A stretch of DNA of 8,085 nucleotides from Clostridiales bacterium (GTDB lineage: Bacteria; Bacillota; Clostridia; Oscillospirales; Oscillospiraceae): positions 1-8,085 of the forward strand of contig JAAYCC010000044.1 in NCBI GenBank assembly GCA_012729875.1, read 5' to 3'. A program made the position numbers and the translations under genes. Under the pieces are notes generated by a model that worked only from the letters and a program-made list of their open reading frames with translations, was not told where the DNA came from and did no database searches. This document shows, one piece after another, positions 4,290 through 8,085 of the stretch (the stretch's first letter is position 1; the number at the start of each line of letters is the position of its first letter).

Positions 4290-6251
4290 TCAGTTCATGC
4301 CATATTCCTGTAGACGGCGATAGAACGTGCTTCGGGAGATCCCCAAAAACTCGGCCGCCTTTGTTTTATTGTTCCGACATTTCTGTAAGGCTATCTCAAA
4401 CTTATCCTTTTCGTCCAGCCCGAAGATGTCCAGATTCAGGTTGCCGGCGTTCTGTTCCTCGGCTCCCGGCTCCATAAAGTATTCTCCCAGATAGTTGCTG
4501 ATCTCCTTTTCGCCTATGAACGTCTCATCATGCGTACTAATAATGCCCTCGATGAGGTTCTGCAGCTCGCGTATATTGCCCGGCCATGAGTAACGGCCGA
4601 AAAAGTCCTTTGCGCCCTTGGTCAGCCGGACTTCGGGCTTGCCCATTTTAGCGCACAGGCTCCGAATAAAATGATTGGCAAAAAGATAGACGTCGTCTCC
4701 CCTCTTTCTGAGGGGCGGAATGTTTATCCTGATGACGCTCAGGCGGTAGAAAAGGTCCTCACGGAAGAGCCGCTGCTCTATAAGCTCCTTAAGGTTTTTG
4801 TTGGTTGCTGCAATGATTCGCACATCGACCTCAATAAGCCTGTTGCCTCCGACACGGCGGAAGGTCTTTTCCTCCAGGACGCGCAGCAGCACAGACTGGA
4901 CCTCCATAGGCATATCGCCAATCTCGTCAAGGAAAAGCGTACCGTGGTTGGCTACCTCGAACTTGCCGACGGAGCCCTCGCGCTTAGCGCCTGTGAACGC
5001 GCCGCTTTCATAACCGAAAAGCTCGCTGGCAATAAGCTCCTTTGAGAATGCCGCGCAGTTTATGGCTACAAAAGGCTTCTGGCTGCGGTTGCTGCAGTTG
5101 TGTATAGCCTGGGCAAAAACGTCCTTGCCCACGCCGCTCTCCCCCTGGATAAGAATGTTGCTGTCCGTAAGTGCTGCAATCTTGCCGCGCTTTATCGTCT
5201 CGGTCATGATTTCATTCTCGCCGATTATGTCGTTAAAGGTGAATTTCGCGTTGTTGTCGGTGTATTTGGGTGCCTGCCTGATCTGGTTGCTGCCGCAGCT
5301 GAAAAAAACGGTTATGCCGTCGGGATGGAACTGGTTTCCCTTGTAGTAGGCCGTGGATATCTCCACATTGGTCTTGCCTCCCAAAACCGAGAGTTGGACC
5401 GGTCTGTCGTTGACTATCTTCTTTTTTGATATAATGTTCCAGAAATCGCGGTTCTCCGGCAGAGGCAGAATAAGCTCGTCCAGAGAGAGGTGGTATGTGT
5501 CGATTTTTTTGACTCCGAGTATTCTGAAAACCTGATCTGTTATGAGAGCGACCTTATATTTGCCCTCATCCATGCGAAGGAAAACACTGCCGTAGTCCTC
5601 GTCGCTGCTGGTGAACATCTCCACGCTCTGAAACATGAACATATCCAGCTCAATGGAGCGGGCGACTGCTATAGCGATGGTCTCCAGATAAGAGTCGCTT
5701 CTGTCTGCCGGGACAGCTATTACCACTGACGCGAATACTATGCCCTCGGTCAGGCAGATCGGAGCGTAACAAAAGGAGCCGTCCAGCAAAAAGCGCGAGT
5801 AGTTGAAAGCTCCTGTCATTATATACGGCCGCTTTGCGCGAAAGCCCGAGGAAAACACGTTGGTGCCGATGCTGTCCTCCGACCAGCGGGTCCCGACCTT
5901 GACGCCGTTATCACGGAGCCAGTCCTTGTCTCCGCCACCGCCGTATATGCGCAGAAGAACGCCCTCGTTGCTGAAGAGCATAAAGCGCATATCGTCGTGT
6001 TCGCCGTTTTCGGTGAGGTGGTTTATGACCCAGTCCGAACATATCATCAGGCGCTTATAGCTCTTCTTGCTGCGCTCGAATTCGGCAGCGGTAAGTTCCT
6101 TGGGAAGAGCTCGCTCATAGTCTATATTGCGCTCTTCGCTGCGCTTCCACGAGGAAAGAATCTCCTCGTCGGGCATATCGTTGATTTTTTTGCCGTTGTG
6201 CAGGTCTATCCAGTTTTCAAAATTCTTTTGTTTGCAAACTATGATAAACAC
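4290..6251 (-). CDS. Sigma-54-dependent transcriptional activator (AcoR/DhaR-like, GAF-PAS-AAA+-Fis)
   Basis: From GTG 6251 the protein has 653 residues. Order: a short N-terminal segment with SSWKRS (33-38), as in AcoR/DhaR relatives; a GAF-like domain (about 60-205) with WSEDSIGTN; a PAS-like domain (about 220-320); an AAA+ domain; and a C-terminal Fis-type helix-turn-helix (about 619-650). The AAA+ domain has Walker A GESGVGKD (370-377), the sigma-54 contact loop GAFTGA (417-422), Walker B GTLFLDE (437-443), arginine-finger region REDLFYRL (497-504) and WPGNIREL (556-563). It should hydrolyse ATP to open sigma-54 promoters after sensing an unknown ligand. The frame extends to GTG 6296, but that codon overlaps a probable promoter and has no ribosome binding site. 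GTG 6251 has AAAAGGGA very close, so the start is uncertain. hypB follows; a dehydrogenase gene is divergent. Confidence 0.93.
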   Translation of the reverse strand: MFIIVCKQKNFENWIDLHNGKKINDMPDEEILSSWKRSEERNIDYERALPKELTAAEFERSKKSYKRLMICSDWVINHLTENGEHDDMRFMLFSNEGVLLRIYGGGGDKDWLRDNGVKVGTRWSEDSIGTNVFSSGFRAKRPYIMTGAFNYSRFLLDGSFCYAPICLTEGIVFASVVIAVPADRSDSYLETIAIAVARSIELDMFMFQSVEMFTSSDEDYGSVFLRMDEGKYKVALITDQVFRILGVKKIDTYHLSLDELILPLPENRDFWNIISKKKIVNDRPVQLSVLGGKTNVEISTAYYKGNQFHPDGITVFFSCGSNQIRQAPKYTDNNAKFTFNDIIGENEIMTETIKRGKIAALTDSNILIQGESGVGKDVFAQAIHNCSNRSQKPFVAINCAAFSKELIASELFGYESGAFTGAKREGSVGKFEVANHGTLFLDEIGDMPMEVQSVLLRVLEEKTFRRVGGNRLIEVDVRIIAATNKNLKELIEQRLFREDLFYRLSVIRINIPPLRKRGDDVYLFANHFIRSLCAKMGKPEVRLTKGAKDFFGRYSWPGNIRELQNLIEGIISTHDETFIGEKEISNYLGEYFMEPGAEEQNAGNLNLDIFGLDEKDKFEIALQKCRNNKTKAAEFLGISRSTFYRRLQEYGMN

Positions 6252-6286
6252 TCCCTTTTGGCGGCGGCCCGCTGTCTTTGCAAAAT

Positions 6287-6315
6287 ATATTATCACAAAA
6301 AACCAGGCCTAGCAA
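6287..6315 (-). promoter_or_regulatory. Probable promoter of the activator-hypB operon
   Basis: On the minus strand TTGCTA (6315-6310) and TAATAT (6292-6287) are 17 nt apart. An overlapping extended -10, TGTGATAAT (6297-6289), is an alternative. Transcription would start near 6280, downstream of GTG 6296, which argues for the shorter protein. Confidence 0.4.
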
Positions 6316-6355
6316 GCGTTTGCTCTATATAATAGACAAAAAAATAAGTAGTCGG

Positions 6356-6384
6356 TTGACGGAAAGTAAAGCTTGTAATATGCT
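6356..6384 (+). promoter_or_regulatory. Probable sigma-A promoter of the dehydrogenase-transketolase operon
   Basis: TTGACG (6356-6361, 5 of 6) and TATGCT (6379-6384, 4 of 6) are 17 nt apart; transcription would start near 6391. A short inverted repeat, ATGCT and AGCAT with a 6-nt spacer, covers the -10 and start region (6380-6395) and could bind a repressor, though five bases per arm is weak. No GG-N10-GC sigma-54 element was found in this intergenic stretch. Confidence 0.55.
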
Positions 6385-6420
6385 ATATGCAGCATTATAG
6401 TTTTAAGCTGAGGATATAAT

Positions 6421-7386
6421 ATGAAAATCGTAGTTTTGGACGGATACGCGGCCAATCCCGGCGATATCGGCTGGGACGAGCTGTTTACTCTGGGAGACGT
6501 CACTGTCTACGACAGAACGCCGCCGGAGCTTGTTGTTGAGCGCATAGGCGATGCCGAAATTGCGCTTGTCAACAAAATTTTTCTATCTGATGAGATTATG
6601 CGGCAATGTAAAAACCTAAAATATTTAGGTATAATGGCAACAGGCTATAACATAATTGACACAAGGGCCGCAAGCGCCTACGGCATCACTGTCTGCAATG
6701 TCCCTGCATACAGCACTCCCTCCGTAGTACAGCACACCTTTGCCCTGCTGCTGGAGCTCTGCATACGGACAGGAGAGCACGCCGAAAGTGTGAAAAACGG
6801 CAAGTGGTCGGCCTGCCCCGATTTCTGTTACTGGGAGCGTCCGCTGGTTGAGCTCTCCGGTAAGGCCATGGGACTTATCGGTTTCGGTCAGATCGGAAAG
6901 GGTGTCGCCAAGGTCGCCACGAGTTTTGGAATGGATGTTCTGGCCTGTGCCGCCCGCAAGAGGGACAGCTCCGGTATGGACGGCGTAAGGCTCACTGATA
7001 TTGAAGAGCTGCTCTCCTCTTCGGATGTTATCAGCCTGCATTGTCCCCTGACGGGCGACAATAAAAATCTGATCTGCAAAAAAACCATAGACAGGATGAG
7101 GGACGGCAGCCTCGTCATTAATACCGCGCGCGGCGGGCTCGTAAACGAGACAGATGTTGCAGATGCGCTTTTGTCCGGCAAACTCGGTGGCTATGCGGCC
7201 GACGTTCTAACCGACGAGCCTCCCGCGAACGGCAGCCCCCTCATAGGCATGCCCAACTGCTATATTACACCCCACATCGCCTGGGCCCCTCTGGAATGCC
7301 GGAGAAGGCTTATCACCGAGGTGGTTAAAAACGTCCGCTGCTTTATTGATGGACACCCGCAAAATGTAGTCAACAAAACAAAATAA
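6421..7386 (+). CDS. D-isomer-specific 2-hydroxyacid dehydrogenase (hydroxypyruvate/glycerate reductase-like)
   Basis: A 321-residue cytoplasmic oxidoreductase interconverting a 2-oxoacid and a D-2-hydroxyacid. The split catalytic domain flanks a Rossmann domain with GFGQIG (154-159). The family catalytic residues are visible: R237 in NTARGGLV, E266 in DEPP and H285 in PHIAWAP. Length and motifs resemble HprA-type glycerate dehydrogenases/hydroxypyruvate reductases, but the exact substrate cannot be read from sequence. After the second strand of the Rossmann fold, where NAD-dependent members usually carry Asp, the protein has CAARKR (176-181). The lack of an acidic residue and the nearby basic ones suggest NADP(H) use (inference). 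AGGA at 6411-6414 lies 6 nt before the ATG. The gene leads an operon with transketolase 18 nt downstream and diverges from a sigma-54 activator. Confidence 0.92.
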   Translation: MKIVVLDGYAANPGDIGWDELFTLGDVTVYDRTPPELVVERIGDAEIALVNKIFLSDEIMRQCKNLKYLGIMATGYNIIDTRAASAYGITVCNVPAYSTPSVVQHTFALLLELCIRTGEHAESVKNGKWSACPDFCYWERPLVELSGKAMGLIGFGQIGKGVAKVATSFGMDVLACAARKRDSSGMDGVRLTDIEELLSSSDVISLHCPLTGDNKNLICKKTIDRMRDGSLVINTARGGLVNETDVADALLSGKLGGYAADVLTDEPPANGSPLIGMPNCYITPHIAWAPLECRRRLITEVVKNVRCFIDGHPQNVVNKTK

Positions 7387-7404
7387 ACGGAGGAAAGAAA
7401 AATA

Positions 7405-8085
7405 ATGTCACTCTCACAGGAGCGCATCGCGGAACTGACCGAACAGTGCCGGGTTTTCCGCATCGATGTGCTTAAAGCAATTCAATCAATCCAGTCCGGT
7501 CACCCGGGCGGCTCGCTGTCCGTATGCGAAATCCTGACCTTGCTATATCAGGAGATTATGAACGTGGACGCCACAAATCCCGACGCCCCCGACCGCGACC
7601 GTCTGGTACTCAGCAAGGGTCACGCGGCCCCCATGCTATACCGCAACCTTATTGAAAAGGGTTTTCTGCCGAAGGACAGCATGGCCACTCTGCGCCGCAT
7701 AGACAGCCGGCTCCAGGGTCACCCCTCCATCCACACACCCGGCGTCGATATGCCGTCCGGTCCTCTGGGCATCGGTCTGTCCGCAGCACAGGGCATGGCG
7801 ATCGGACTGAAGCTGAACAAGAGTCCCGCCAGAGTATATGCCATCCTCGGGGACGGAGAGCTTGATGAAGGCGCCGTTTGGGAGGCCGCCGCATCCGCTC
7901 CGAAATTCAAACTGAACAACCTCACCGCCGTAGTTGACTACAACAAGGTTCAGCTTGACGGAACCACCGACGAAATTATGCCTCTGCGCGACATGGAGGG
8001 CAAATGGCGGGCGTTCGGCTGGAACGTCATGCGCTGTGACGGCCACAGTATCGGAGCTCTATATGACGCGTTTGAAGCTGCTAAA
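7405..8085 (+). CDS. Transketolase, N-terminal subunit (3'-truncated by window end)
   Basis: The frame is open from ATG 7405 to the last base, giving 227 residues with no stop. Transketolase moves two-carbon ketol units between sugar phosphates using thiamine diphosphate. Visible motifs are SGHPGGSLS (31-39), SKGHAAP (70-76), GHPS (105-108), GPLGIGLSAAQGMA (119-132) and the thiamine-diphosphate/metal motif, which begins GDGELDEG (149-156) and ends with N180 in DYN. This N-terminal form usually has about 270-280 residues and works with a separate C-terminal subunit, expected just downstream, as is common in Clostridia and Archaea. GGAGG (7389-7393) lies 11 nt before the ATG, a slightly long spacing. 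The 18-nt gap to the dehydrogenase indicates one transcript. Minus-strand open frames across this region are shadows. Gene identity is sure; participation in a special pathway is open. Confidence 0.95.
   Translation, partial: MSLSQERIAELTEQCRVFRIDVLKAIQSIQSGHPGGSLSVCEILTLLYQEIMNVDATNPDAPDRDRLVLSKGHAAPMLYRNLIEKGFLPKDSMATLRRIDSRLQGHPSIHTPGVDMPSGPLGIGLSAAQGMAIGLKLNKSPARVYAILGDGELDEGAVWEAAASAPKFKLNNLTAVVDYNKVQLDGTTDEIMPLRDMEGKWRAFGWNVMRCDGHSIGALYDAFEAAK

Noticed and set aside
6297..6420. Sigma-54 promoter or activator binding palindromes in the divergent intergenic region
   Set aside because: No GG-N10-GC element on either strand and no inverted repeat longer than five bases per arm.
7636..8046. 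Minus-strand open frames of 68 to 136 codons
   Set aside because: All lie antisense to transketolase, whose thiamine-diphosphate motifs are intact on the plus strand.

Overview
The window looks like a chromosomal segment of an anaerobic, low-to-moderate-GC Firmicute of the class Clostridia, perhaps an Oscillospirales-like gut or anaerobic lineage. The grounds are strong Shine-Dalgarno sites close to AGGAGGTGAT, sigma-A-type promoters, a split (two-subunit) transketolase, a DUF1538 membrane protein next to a PII-like protein, and HypB. The taxon is inferred from gene content only. No mobile element, CRISPR array or phage gene was seen.

Layout. Positions 1-1252 (+): the C-terminal half of a DUF1538 integral membrane protein overlaps a gene for a tandem-PII protein, so the two look like a transporter-like protein with its own regulator. 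Positions 1253-1780 (+): a separate small gene encodes a secreted, very acidic 99-residue protein of unknown function. It ends at hairpins, one of them a 21-bp perfect inverted repeat shared with the convergent gene. Positions 1905-2972 (-): a membrane-bound GGDEF diguanylate cyclase. Positions 3092-3320 (-): a 61-residue small protein with a strong ribosome binding site and a clear terminator. Positions 3374-3525 (-): tRNA-Thr(CGU) with a perfect-consensus promoter and a 3' hairpin. Positions 3526-6315 (-): an AcoR/DhaR-like sigma-54 activator followed 42 nt later by hypB, ending in a strong hairpin. Positions 6356-8085 (+), divergent from the activator: a D-2-hydroxyacid dehydrogenase followed after 18 nt by the N-terminal subunit of transketolase, which runs off the window.

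How it fits together. The window is a patchwork of short transcription units, and most have recognisable ends. The activator-hypB unit and the dehydrogenase-transketolase unit share a divergent control region of about 170 bp with sigma-A-like promoters in both directions. I found no sigma-54 promoter there, so the activator's target is not evident. Hydroxypyruvate could link the dehydrogenase and transketolase, but this is inference. The least understood parts are the DUF1538/tandem-PII pair, the acidic secreted protein and the 61-residue protein beside the tRNA.
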